Shown here: in pieces, positions 39,601 through 50,260 of the stretch | Position numbering within the stretch: position 1 is the stretch's first letter | How the letters are laid out: every line of letters starts with the position of its first letter | Assembly: GCA_029964075.1 (NCBI GenBank) | Contig: CM057149.1 | Coordinates: 25,434,197-25,498,196 of the forward strand | DNA: 64,000 nucleotides | Origin: Patiria pectinifera | Lineage: Eukaryota > Echinodermata > Asteroidea > Valvatida > Asterinidae | Reading direction: 5' to 3' | The notes under the pieces: model-generated | Told to the model about the DNA's origin: nothing | Seen by the model: only the letters and a program-made list of their open reading frames with translations | Databases searched by the model: none | Made by a program: the position numbers and the translations under genes

Positions 39601-39879
39601 ACACTACTCGAGCGACCCAATACACTTTAATTAAGCTATTTATTCAGGTGTTGTATAATAATGGCTGTCGGGTTTTTAAATTCAATTTCCACCGATGTTC
39701 GAGACCTTTGCCTAGAACGTTCCCCCAAACCTCTCATCAATTCTTTACGTGATCATCTGTTCAGTCTAGACCCCATCTCTCATGCATTCTAGAGCTTTCC
39801 TCCCAAGATGTTTTTATCCTGACTTCATGTTTTCACAAATCAACTTTCTCCGGCTCAACAAACACCCTTTCACTGCATA

Positions 39880-40220
39880 TTATTATTAATTATTATTATA
39901 ATAATGATTTGGACATAGCATGTATGCCAGCTTTTATTTCATTTATTTGTTTATTTTATTTAATTTAATCTTATTTTATTTTATTTCATTTTATTTTACA
40001 TGTATTTTTATTTTATTTTAGTTTATTCTATTTATTCATTTTATTTTATTTTATTTTATGTTATTTCATTGATATTCTTTTTAATTTATTTATATATTTG
40101 TTTATTTATTTACTTATTTACTTACTTATTTTATTTATTTATTTATTTACTCTTATTGTAATTTTTAATTGTATTTTTAATTATATTTTGCATAACTGCT
40201 TAATTTTATAAATATTTTAT
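39880..40220. repeat. TTTAT/TTTATTTTA simple-sequence region
   Basis: About 340 bp almost entirely of A and T in TTTATT, TTTTATTT and TTACTTATTT units. Confidence 0.85.
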
Positions 40221-40433
40221 TTAATGAATTTTATCCTAAATAAATGTATTAATCACTGTTATCCAATTAGTTTGGAGAGCCCCTCGACGGAAACTTGTTT
40301 CTTTTGGGTAATCCTGCAGGAGCTTTTTGGGTTTTGTTTTCTGTTATGTTTTCTGTTATGTTTACTACTCAGTGTTATTTGTACATGTAATTGTTTTGTC
40401 TATGATTCACTGTTTGTAATATCCCGGAAAATG

Positions 40434-40464
40434 AAATAAATAAATAAATAAATAAATAAATAAA
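40434..40464. repeat. (AAAT)n microsatellite
   Basis: About eight copies of AAAT/ATAA units. Confidence 0.9.
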
Positions 40465-40469
40465 CGAGG

Positions 40470-40690
40470 CGTCTGACTCATGAAGCTTCGGACTATGACG
40501 TGAGGCGTCGGACTTATGGCGCGAAATAAAATGGCCGGACCTGCGAGGCGTGGGACCCAGGAGGTGTCGGACCTATGGGGCGTGGTACCTTTAGGGCGTC
40601 GGATCTAGCGTCGGACTTATGGGCCCATTTGGTTGGGGGATGAGATTTTGTCGGACCTATCGAGGCGTCGGACTAATGAGCGGACCCCGT
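40470..40690. repeat. Degenerate GGCGTCGGACNTATG minisatellite
   Basis: Words such as GAGGCGTCGGACTTATG, GAGGTGTCGGACCTATGG and GGGCGTCGGATCTA recur 8-9 times at about 20-30-bp spacing. Confidence 0.6.
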
Positions 40691-41522
40691 CTATACAGGG
40701 TCCCGCCGAGGTTTTGAAGGGATTGCTGTCTATGTACACTCCGTTTATCGAACAATGGGAAAGGTTCCTTCTCAGTCTAGGTTTGTCTGAATTCCCAACG
40801 TGACAATAAGGGAGGGGATGGGCATGATCGAGGGGTGGGGCATTGATTGAGGGACACTCAATCAATAACTTCGGTACCAATTTCATTGTTTGTTTTCTTC
40901 AATTTCCAAGGCGTGTTGGGACACAAGATCATGAGTCTGACATTAACTTAAGCCGACTCAAGGGGGCCGTGCCGGGTGCCTGATCCGCCATTGTTTTCCC
41001 ACCGGAGTTTACGTTTTTTTTTAAAGGGAATGATGCTATACGGCACCGGTATTAGGCCCAGTACGTAAAAATTCCCGCTAAAACTGTGCCGAATACCTTG
41101 GAAATTAAGGCTTTTAACTTTTGAACTGAAAATATTTCCTGAAATAATAATTGTTCAATGGTCGATTTACCAATTTTTTTTTTACACACCGGTAACTTCT
41201 TTATATCATCCGGTCATATAATTTTATACCCATTCTTTCATGTCTCATCTGTCAATCCGTGAATTATTGCCCTCAAGATACGTACCAGCACTGATTTGCT
41301 TGACTACTTTGAGCGGTTGAGTTTGAGAGATCAGAGTTCGATCGAATGCACGCAGTTCTAGTTGCTGGTATTTGCGAACTATAAGCTTATACGTAGTGTA
41401 CATGTACATGTACATGTACACGTCTTGTACACGTGTCGCTGTATACAACAAAATATACACAAACTGCGTGCATTTCTTCGCCTGGTTTGAGCGGTTACTT
41501 TTTGACACGCACACGTGGAAAC

Positions 41523-41613
41523 ATGGCACGAAGACGTATGCAAGGGGCTGACGAGAAGACGACACCTCTCCAAAATGAAAATTCTAATCTCAACCTCCAG
41601 GGAACGGACGAAG
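41523..41613 (+). CDS. Candidate alternative first coding exon A of the SLC35A2/A3-like transporter
   Basis: ATG in a strong context (AAACATGG) opens 30 codons (MARRRMQGADEKTTPLQNEN...) and ends at a consensus donor (GAAG|GTATGT), leaving phase 1. The next sure transporter exon (62751) starts at phase 1, so the join is in frame (E-G-A-A-T-H-L), with or without the exon at 56697. The peptide is hydrophilic, as expected for the cytosolic N-terminus of an SLC35 protein. Membership in this gene rests on strand, phase and lack of another gene, so it could belong elsewhere. CHCHD4 would then sit antisense in the following intron. Confidence 0.5.
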
Positions 41614-43987
41614 GTATGTAATTCATTTTCATTGTTTTGACGAAAGGTGAGCTGTTCAATTAGCCCATTAGGCCTATTGTGCTGATTGTATTTAATAAAG
41701 TTAATTTAAAGACAAAAACCCCACATATAGTAATGCTGCCAACATCATAACATGCATGCCACTTGACACTGCAGGTATTTTGCATAATAATATGAACTAT
41801 AACTATATTCTGCCGTGGAGCTATTACAACAAAGGAGGTCAAATGTCATATATAATTATAGAGGTGTGATATTGTACAAATAAATACTATCAGCATTAGC
41901 CCCATGTCTACATTGTATATGGCAACCTTGCACTTGGGACTCTGGTGTAAATCGAGTGTGCCGGGCGCATACACTATACTAGTCTATGTAATAGGCTCCT
42001 TTCCCTATGGTGACACCATAGAGCAAGAATCCGTGGTATACACGTGTCGTCGAAGATCGGCGTCGTCACGCGTCCTGCAAAAGACCTCCTGCTGCCCGTT
42101 GGTTGTCGATATCTGACCTCCATGGGCCTTCATGTACATATACAAGTTCCAACGTCAATTGTATAATTGCCTATACTATAGCACTATTAAAATGGTCCTT
42201 GTCTACCACCTGCTAAGTAATACATGTAATACTGGCATATAGGCACGATCCGTAAAAACATAAATACTCTGCAGCGATTAAAACACAAACTTATAGAAAT
42301 CCGATTGTGGCAAATTTCATTTCATATATACATGTATGTTGGTTATTTTCTACAAAGATCGGTTTTGCAAGACAAGGTCATGATTTAGCTCCCGAGGACG
42401 GCAATGCAAACTTTCCTAACGTGACTGTTTCGGAATTATAATAACTTATGAACAGTGGTCGAAGTTGAGGACTTCGACCTCTGTCTCTGATAGAGTATAA
42501 TTATAGAGGTATATTTTGCAATGTGCCACAATTCCCCCAACAAAACGAAATTACGAAAATCGTTAATTGGCACATCAGGCATGTATTCTTAACTTATTGA
42601 AATTCAGAGTATAGCTCTGATCGTGGTGCATGACTCTCTCAAACTAATGATCCTTTGAAAATGCGACACGAACATAAAAGAATCGCTAAAGCAACACCAG
42701 TTACAGTAAATGATTGTAAAGAATTAAATCTGTCACACACATAATAGCCAACTCAATCACGCCACAAACTTTTTGGAGTTTGAATTTTTTTCACAAACCT
42801 TATAGACACGCTACAATCTACATTATGGAATGGGCCCCGAAAATATTTGAGAAAAAAAATGGTTGGGTTCACAATTCTGCTAACATAAATGTACTGTACT
42901 GGCAACTATGAAATAAAATGCACGCACATGCATACATGTTAAGTCGAACACTGATAAGAAGAGCACTGTTAATACAACATGAACATACAGCTTATAACAA
43001 GCAAAATTTTAGGTCCCAAGTCTTTGTTTTCCATTACTGTTAATACCAGGTACCTGTTATAACAAGGTAATTTGTAAAGTCCCAAGGACCTTGTTATAAA
43101 GTTGTTGGACTGTACATGCATACACAACCCATGATTATGTAACGCTTGTTTTTAACAGGGGTTGAAAATACATGTACATGCATTTTTGCTGGTACCAGTG
43201 TGGCCAGCCTATAGTTCTCTTTGTAAATTTACTGACTGACACTTCTGAGTTGACTGGTTACCTATCCCATTGATTGCATGTCACATGACTGCGCTGGTAT
43301 ACATGTTTGGGAGCAGCTTTACTGCGGTGTATGTGATGTGCAAATACATACACCATGTACGCATTAGTCTGGTGCTGCTTGTTTCAAGTACTTTCATGAA
43401 ATTATTCGACAAAACTTTCAGAAATTATTAAATCAACAAGTGTGCTCTGGGACTAGATTTACTAGTCTTGCCTTGTCTTGTTTCATTAACAAGCACAAAT
43501 TTATTTGGTTTTTATAAACAAATATACAGGGCAGAAATGAATGGGGATCTGCTACTTATAAAGCGATTGGCTCTAAATATGAGACGGAAACTGCAAACTG
43601 AGAGAAAAGACGTTACACTTGGATGAGGAAAAACATGTATGCTTTTATAAACTAATTTCAAAATCAACTAACGAACCCATATAAAACCAGTAACATTCAT
43701 ACAAATGTGATTGGGTACCTACATGTAGTAATCATATTTATGCATCCTTTTTGAATAGGAAAGTTATTCGTTTTGAAAAGTTATAATTACGATAAATTGG
43801 TCTTTTTTGGTGACTTTATACCTAACGGCAATCCACAGAGAAGGGCCACAATTCAAAATGCAAAAGAGTATTAAAACATTGTAGTATCATGTCAAGTATA
43901 AAATCATCACAGGAAATAACGATTATAAAACTTAAGGTAACACTAAAAGTTATCATATAAATGTCTATAGATTTAGATAAACAAGCA

Positions 43988-46549
43988 TCAAGACTTGCTC
44001 CCCTTCTTCGAAGTAACATCATCGGTAATAATGTCTGCTGAAGCTCCTGAAGATGCCTTGTCCACAGCATCTTCATTGTTCACAACAGTGCTCATTCCAC
44101 TGTCAACAGTGTCTGAATCTAATGGTGTAGCTGCTTCTTGGCGTTCACTGATGTGATGGAGTGCGTCTCCTCCCACTTCTTGGGCCGCCTCCTCTGCCTC
44201 TTGTACCATTTCCTTCTCCTTCTGCTCTCCGACGGGGTATAGCTCCGGGTACTGCACCATGCACTCCTGCATGGTGCGAAACTTGTCTATGCAGTCTGAT
44301 CCCTTGGCCTCTGCCTCGCTGAAGTGGAAGCAGGAGAACGCCTCTCGAAATTCCACCCCGCAGGGTCCGCTGGCCATGCCCCCCAGGCAGGGGCAGCTCC
44401 AGTTGATGTCCCCGTTGGCAAGGATGAGACCTGATATGATATCGCGAAGTTAAAACTTGAATATCAGAAACACAACTTTTGTGATAGACAATCATTATCA
44501 TAGCACCCCTCCTGTAACACCAAAGTTTAATTGTAAACAGTTTATGTTTTATGCATAATTTTTAGCATCCTCCACAGAACTGCAGACATTATACTTGATC
44601 TAATAATTTGACATTATTCGAAGTTACATTCTCCTGAAATTTCAGCCTGAGGAGCAAAACCAATTCGATACTCAAAGTTTTTATTACATAAAAATAAAAT
44701 TGGACTTGGTACTTCAGATTTGTGTGTGTGTGTGTGTAAATTATGAATGACTTTTGAATTTCCAAAGATTTTTTTTTATCAATGTGATGAAAGTTACAGG
44801 TTTCATTGTTTCAACTAATCAGGAATATTTGTTAATTAATGAATGTCAATGACATATATTTGTATTCAGGCCCATCACTGCACCATGCACTGTTAGAGTT
44901 CCGGGTGTTGAACTCTTTCAGTTGAAGATTCGAATCATAAATGATAGGTGACCACATCAGGTCATATAATAACATCTCATCATGGCCAGTAGAGGGCGCT
45001 TTGAATTGACCTATCAGACTTAACATTTCTCACTAGGACATGGAGCCTAGGTTTAGCTAGTGCATCATTGGCCTAATGAGTTACGATATGGGAGTCAGCT
45101 TTAGAAAGTCACATGTACATGACGAGAGCACTGCATTCTGCGTGAGGTGTTAGTGTACGGGAGAAATGGGCCAAACAAACAACAGGAAACGTGAGGAAGA
45201 CTGGGATACTGTATCAGAAGAACTAAGGGTGTTACAAAATGTACTTTTTGGTGTTATTCTTGCGAGAACCATCAGGATAAAACTGAGCAATTTATAGATG
45301 CCGGGGAATTGTAAGGTCTAACTAAATATGGTAAATTGGGATCTGTATTTTGAAATAAGCCTGTTTTTTCCAACGCTGGTCGACCGACCAGCATTGGAAA
45401 TTCATACAAAACGGCACTTTTCTTGAAATGACAGCATACATGTACCACCAGGTGCCACAAGTTTGCGGGATGCTTTATCTATCATTCACTAACAGTCCAG
45501 AAAGGTATTGCATAATAATTTGGTAGTTTTGTTTTTTGATGTTTGCAAATGTTGTATATTCCCTTTAAAGACCAGATCCAAATTACTTATGGAACACATG
45601 TGCCTATGAAAGTGGCTGAAGCCGCTTTTCATAGACACAGTGTTACGTCTAGCCATAGCCAGTAATCCAGACGCTGGCTAACTTCTTTACCTTCTCCTTC
45701 ATCGTCATCATCTTCGTTGACCAGATCTTTTACATTTGTTGTCTGAATGGGCTCATCGTGATCCTCTTTGGTCACAAAGATGATCCGGTCTTTTCCTGAT
45801 AAATAATACAAAACACTTGTCAGAATCACACCACCAAAAAGAATGGGAACAACTTTGATATGAAAAGGGGGGGGGGGGGGCTGTGTTAATAATAATAATA
45901 ATTACGCGCACTAGTCTAGGCCTATCTCTGGAATCCATTCAAAGGTGCTGGTCTATAGATGTAAAGTAAAAAAAAACCTCAATTATTTGGAAAAGCCATT
46001 TGGTACCCATCTTCCAAATGGGGGCGCTCTTCAAAACTGACCATTATTATGCATAAGCTACTGTAAATTTATATACCCATTTACACGACGCATTGTTGTA
46101 ATGGGTTTTGAGCGGGTTTTGTTTTGTGGGATTGATGTAAGAACTCTATAACCATTTATTGAAATAATTGCTGAACAAAAAAATGTTGTGACAAAAATCC
46201 GCCGGGGGCAGAGTGGCTCCTCTGCGCCCCCCGGATACGCCACTGCCCTTAAGCTTTGGACTCTCATCATAGTACAAAAATAATCAAATAAATGCGACTG
46301 TTCTACTGTACTCACTAGCGAAATACATTCTGCATCACTTGCTTCAATGCATTGCATGCACTGTTCACACACCGCAACATACATGGTATGTACATAATTT
46401 GTATGGAGCTTTGGAGGTATTATATTACTTCGACATCAGACATGGTCAGCAGGTCAGACCATGGAGCTACTAAACCGTCGTGTCGATGTCATGACTGTCG
46501 AATTCGATATTTCAGTCTTCTTACCTTCTTGCGTACAATGTGACATCAT
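43988..46549 (-). CDS. CHCHD4: Mitochondrial intermembrane space import and assembly protein 40 (MIA40/CHCHD4), 3 exons, complete
   Basis: Coding exons 46549-46525, 45795-45691 and 44430-43988 (stop TGA 43990-43988) join in phase to 190 aa. CHCHD4 is the oxidoreductase that traps and folds cysteine-rich proteins in the mitochondrial intermembrane space. The start [20 protein letters not shown] matches human [19 protein letters not shown]; a second in-frame ATG (46546) is equally possible. The redox-active CPC is at residues 56-58. The twin CX9C helices have Cys67/77 and Cys90/100 with exactly nine residues between each pair, so all functional cysteines are present. After YPELYP comes an acidic, Ser/Thr-rich tail of about 75 residues, longer than in human (142 aa in total). 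The gene lies antisense between the candidate first exons A and B of the SLC35A-like gene. Confidence 0.96.
44986..45000 (+). promoter_or_regulatory. CTCF-like motif CCAGTAGAGGGCGCT
   Basis: The 15 bases fit every position of the bilaterian CTCF core consensus CCASYAGRKGGCRSY. The site is in the second CHCHD4 intron and in the transporter's presumed first intron. Binding is not shown. Confidence 0.4.
46204..46252. repeat. hAT-MITE-like end fragment
   Basis: CCCCCCGGATACGCCACTG resembles the right end of the element at 11196-11383; no matching left end was found. Confidence 0.35.
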
Positions 46550-47111
46550 CGCCCAAGTAGCTCCACAAATTTTCAATCAAATAATGATAAGCCGAAAGTG
46601 CACTTAATGTTTCTGCTATGGCGCTATTTCGCTGGAGTACGAGTATACCGGCATTTTTTTTTTAGCGTAGGACCATGGATGGCATGGATAGCTAGCTGCT
46701 TGATGCAGTGCCGCGCGCGCGATGCTGCTGCATGTGCATGCGATATGCGTGATGTAATCCACGTGCGGGTTCAACATAAACTTCTCCCAGTCCCCAGTTT
46801 CATAATCTCATGGTGCATACATTAAAAAAAAATTAAGGATCAAAACCTTTTACCTTTTTACTTAAAAGTTTGCTTTTTACTACGAAATGAAAAAAAAATC
46901 AGTAATTTGAAACTTGTTAGGGTGGGCCGGGTGCGATTTTCCCCCCCAAACGATATCCGCATGGGGTAGTACGGTACGGGTGTACGCGTGTACGCTATGA
47001 CGTTTGGACTTTACTTTTCATAAAAAATTAGAAAAAATATATAATTAGACAAAAAGAAATGAATTCGAACGTAATGAAATTCGGACTTTATTTCTCTTTA
47101 AAAGAAATCGT

Positions 47112-47449
47112 CCAAAGCCTCAGAAAAAAATCCTCGCGCTACAAAATTACGGATAATGAAAGGTTTGCGGAAACACCATGTGCGAATAATTTCTCAACTA
47201 AGAGAATGGTTCTGAAAAGAACCAGAGGTATAAACTCGACGTTCCGGTCAGTATGCTCTGACCGTCTTCAGCCTGCTCTGACCCTCTCCTGAAGACGGTC
47301 AGAGCATACTGACCGGAACGTCGAGTTTATACCTCTGGTTCTTTTCATGCAGAACCCAAGTTCTCTTAGTTGAGAAATTATTCGCACATCGTCATGATGT
47401 TTCCGCAAACCTTTCATTATTTAGTATCTCCACCATGCAAAGCCTCAAA
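47112..47449. mobile_element. Palindromic hairpin element, copy 1
   Basis: Long inverted arms run from AATGAAAGGTTTGCGGAAAC through GACGTTCCGGTCAGTATGCT to a small loop near 47275, then back. The element's outer end ATGCAAAGCCTC is shared with copy 2 at 61694. Confidence 0.8.
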
Positions 47450-47469
47450 GCTTACTTAAAATTACGGAT

Positions 47470-47545
47470 CTCATCTAGACCCGTGAACTCGAAATGTTTA
47501 CACGCCGCCGTTGGCCTGAGGTCCTATCCAACTGAGCTAAAGCGA
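47470..47545 (-). mobile_element. tRNA-derived SINE remnant
   Basis: Reverse complement contains TTTAGCTCAGTTGGATAGG (A-box) and CGAGTTCACGGG (weak B-box). No complete tRNA fold. Confidence 0.4.
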
Positions 47546-47651
47546 ACTCACTTCGACAAATCCTGGAAATTAATTCATGTTAATAAAATAATGTCAAATG
47601 TTTCTCCACCCCTCCCTCCCCCTGTCCCAGGTCCGATGTCGGGGTTTGGTC

Positions 47652-48023
47652 CAGGCGCGGTTCTACGGGGGGGGGGGGGGGGGGTTGTAGCCCCCCAAAT
47701 TTTGTCTAGCCCCCCCCCAAATAAATTCCGTAAAAAAAAAATTGGATTTATAATTTAGCAAAAAGAAGGATTGTGATGTACATGCGAACGGTCTCCCCCT
47801 AAAGAAGAAATAGCCGTGACAAGGGTGCATTAGTGTAGTGTGAATGATTTTAGGATTTTATTGGCGCTCCCCATTGAAAATATGGCATGAGCCTTCCCCC
47901 TATTGATTTTCGGAGGCCTAAGTGTCTGGAAAAAATAACCGGTCTACATTTCAGCACGCCTCCCTGAAAAAAATCTGGATCCACCGTGCTAGCCCCCAAA
48001 TATTGGTTCTAGAACCGCGCCTG
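47652..48023. mobile_element. hAT-like MITE with 8-bp target duplication GTTTGGTC
   Basis: Ends CAGGCGCGGTTCTA and TAGAACCGCGCCTG; GTTTGGTC directly repeated at 47644-47651 and 48024-48031. 372 bp with long G and C runs. Confidence 0.92.
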
Positions 48024-48114
48024 GTTTGGTCACGTTTTCCATGCACCAAGGTCACTCAAATTTAATTAACATTGTTAGTAATATGACCATTGGCGTAGTT
48101 ACTAGTGCGCTCCA

Positions 48115-48270
48115 GTGTTGGAGCAAAGGCTTTGACCCTCAAGGCCAAGGCCAAGGCCAAGGCTTTGACCCTCAAGGCCAAGGCCAAGGCCAAGGCTTTG
48201 ACCCTCAAGCCTTGAGGCCAAGGCCAAGGCTTAACCCTCAAGGCCAAGGCCAAGGCCAAGGCCCTGTTTT
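48115..48270. repeat. (AAGGCC)n higher-order array, part 1
   Basis: AAGGCC hexamers grouped in units of about 36 bp with CTTTGACCCTC. The same array type recurs at 49200-49375 with matching outer flanks (GCGCTCCA), suggesting a split or duplicated locus. Confidence 0.85.
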
Positions 48271-48329
48271 ATGAAATGACCACTAATATAGAACTAATTA
48301 TAGTCACATGAGTGACACATCATCACGCA

Positions 48330-48655
48330 AGGGCAGATCCAGAACACAATTTGCGGGGGAGGGGGGGGGGCAAAGAAATTTTGGTCCCCCCCAAAAAAAG
48401 TGGGTCGAAAAATTACGGCTTGGGATTCTGGGCCCGCTTGAGGGCCCCGAAAACATTTTGGATTCGAGATGCTCTGTGGTGCGATTTGAGGCAATTTCTG
48501 ACCATTTTAACCGATGTTTTTTTGAGGAAAAGATGGTGGTGTACGCATTGCCTGCCTTTATTACGACGTCACATAAAAAAAATGGTTTCGGGTTTTTTTT
48601 TGGGGGGGGGGGGCATGGCCCCTTTTAGCCCCCTGGATCTGCCCTTATCACAAAT
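48330..48655. repeat. Poly-G repeat related to 38640-39320, with inverse ends
   Basis: GGGCAGATCCAG...CTGGATCTGCCC are inverse ends; the body shares GATGCTCTGTGGTGCGATTT, the G run and the CTGACCA words with the 38.6-39.3 kb pair. Confidence 0.7.
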
Positions 48656-49199
48656 TGTTCGCTACGAAGAACAACATTTCTTTAATTGCAATCAACATGC
48701 TCGCATAGTTCTGCACCGTTTTATGACTGCACTGTATCTATTAAAGTATAAGTTCAGGTCTTCAATATGGATTAACTAAACAAAATAATGATTTACTTCT
48801 ATATTGACACACAATTCTCCCAAGTGTAACAAAAGGGGGATTCAAGAAACTGATTTGGGAAATTTTTATTTGCTGGCCCAACATGGTCAGAAATATCAGC
48901 ATTATCTAAAACAGATACATGCAAATCTTTAGCACTTATCAGGGAAACATATACAACCAATCAGATCTATTCCATAGTTATATGCAATTAAAGTGATCAT
49001 CGCATTAGCCCCACAAGTGTACGGAATATTTTTGCAGCAAATCTACTACAATGGTAACAAAATGTGATGTTACAAAAGTGGAAGTGTGCCCAACACACAA
49101 ATCTATAGGGTGCTTCCCTCCTCCATGGTAATACGATTAAAATGGTAACAGCAAAATTTCGAACATACATGTATTTATCTGGAAAATGCAAAAATCTAT

Positions 49200-49375
49200 G
49201 GGCCTTGAAGAGCCTTGACTCAAAATTGCAAGGCCCTGAACCCTCAAGGCCAAGGCCAAGGCCAAGGCTTTTGCCCTCAAGCCTCGAGGCCAAGGCCAAG
49301 GCCCTAAAATCCAGCCTTAAGGCAGCCTTAAGGCCAAGGCCCAGCATCAAGGCACTACATCACTGGTGCGCTCCA
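49200..49375. repeat. (AAGGCC)n higher-order array, part 2
   Basis: AAGGCC hexamers in groups broken by TTTTGCCCTCAAGCCTCG, CTTAAGGCAG and similar. See the first array at 48115. Confidence 0.82.
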
Positions 49376-49984
49376 CTCCCGTTTGCCATGTCGGGGATTG
49401 TCACTTAAATTTTGCCCAAGGGGTGGGGATTTTGTCACTTCCAAAGTGACAATCTCCAAGTTTTGGGTGGGCCAGCCCGGGGAAGGGGTGTGGAATGTTG
49501 TATGGGTCGGTAATAAATAATTGGCGCCCGGGACAGGTGTAGCGTGAATTTAGGTTTCTATGAAAATCGGACTCATTGATAATACTGCGCATGCGTAAGT
49601 ATGATAATTAGGAAAGTGACCGGTCACGTGAGAGGGATTAACCAATAAAAGGGAAAAGGGGTCCGATTTTCATAGGAGTCGGATTTTCATGTGACACCGG
49701 CTAGAACTAGAAGCTGTTGGCACTTGGCAGTGCGTGTATGCAGTACACGAACGCGGCGCGCGTACTGGAGCGGAAAACGACTTTCACAAGTTTACGGTCA
49801 AACGTCATTTCACTAAAATAAGTTGTTATACAATTTTTCCTCCATACTTTTAATACTCATACGTATGATTTAAAGAAAATATAAATACCCGCAATGTTTC
49901 TTATTATACATACATTGAATGGTTTACAAACGGTTAATTTTTTCGTAAAATTAGTAGAGCTGAAATAACAAATACTATTCGAGG

Positions 49985-50090
49985 ATGTCAATCAATAATT
50001 CCAACATGGCAGCTTCAAGGGAAAGTGGTCGAGAAGCAGTCGTAAACATCGGAAATGGAAACGTATCACCTACTGTCTCGTCTAAAGCAG
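49985..50090 (+). CDS. Candidate alternative first coding exon B of the SLC35A2/A3-like transporter
   Basis: ATG at 49985, with a second in-frame ATG at 50006 in a stronger context (AACATGGC), encodes about 35 hydrophilic residues (MSINNSNMAASRESGREAVV...). It ends at GCAG|GTGGGA with phase 1, matching both downstream exons. A CpG-rich stretch lies about 200 bp upstream (about 49730-49790) and could be its promoter. The 50.26-51.93 kb foldback element starts 170 bp downstream. Assignment is inferred from phase and position only. Confidence 0.5.
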
Positions 50091-50260
50091 GTGGGAATGT
50101 TTAATACAGCAGGTGGCAGTGGTTGAAGCCTACTTGTTAGATTAGTAGGGCAGCAAATCAAACAGGTGTAATGTAGTGCAATCATGATTCAATCTCTGTA
50201 TAAATTTTGTGCATGTTGTTGTATGCCCGCGGCCATGGCAATGCTGCGCGGCGCGGCAGT

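Noticed and set aside
48062..48259. Leu/Ala-rich open frame (ALALALRVK)
   Set aside because: Translation of the AAGGCC array.
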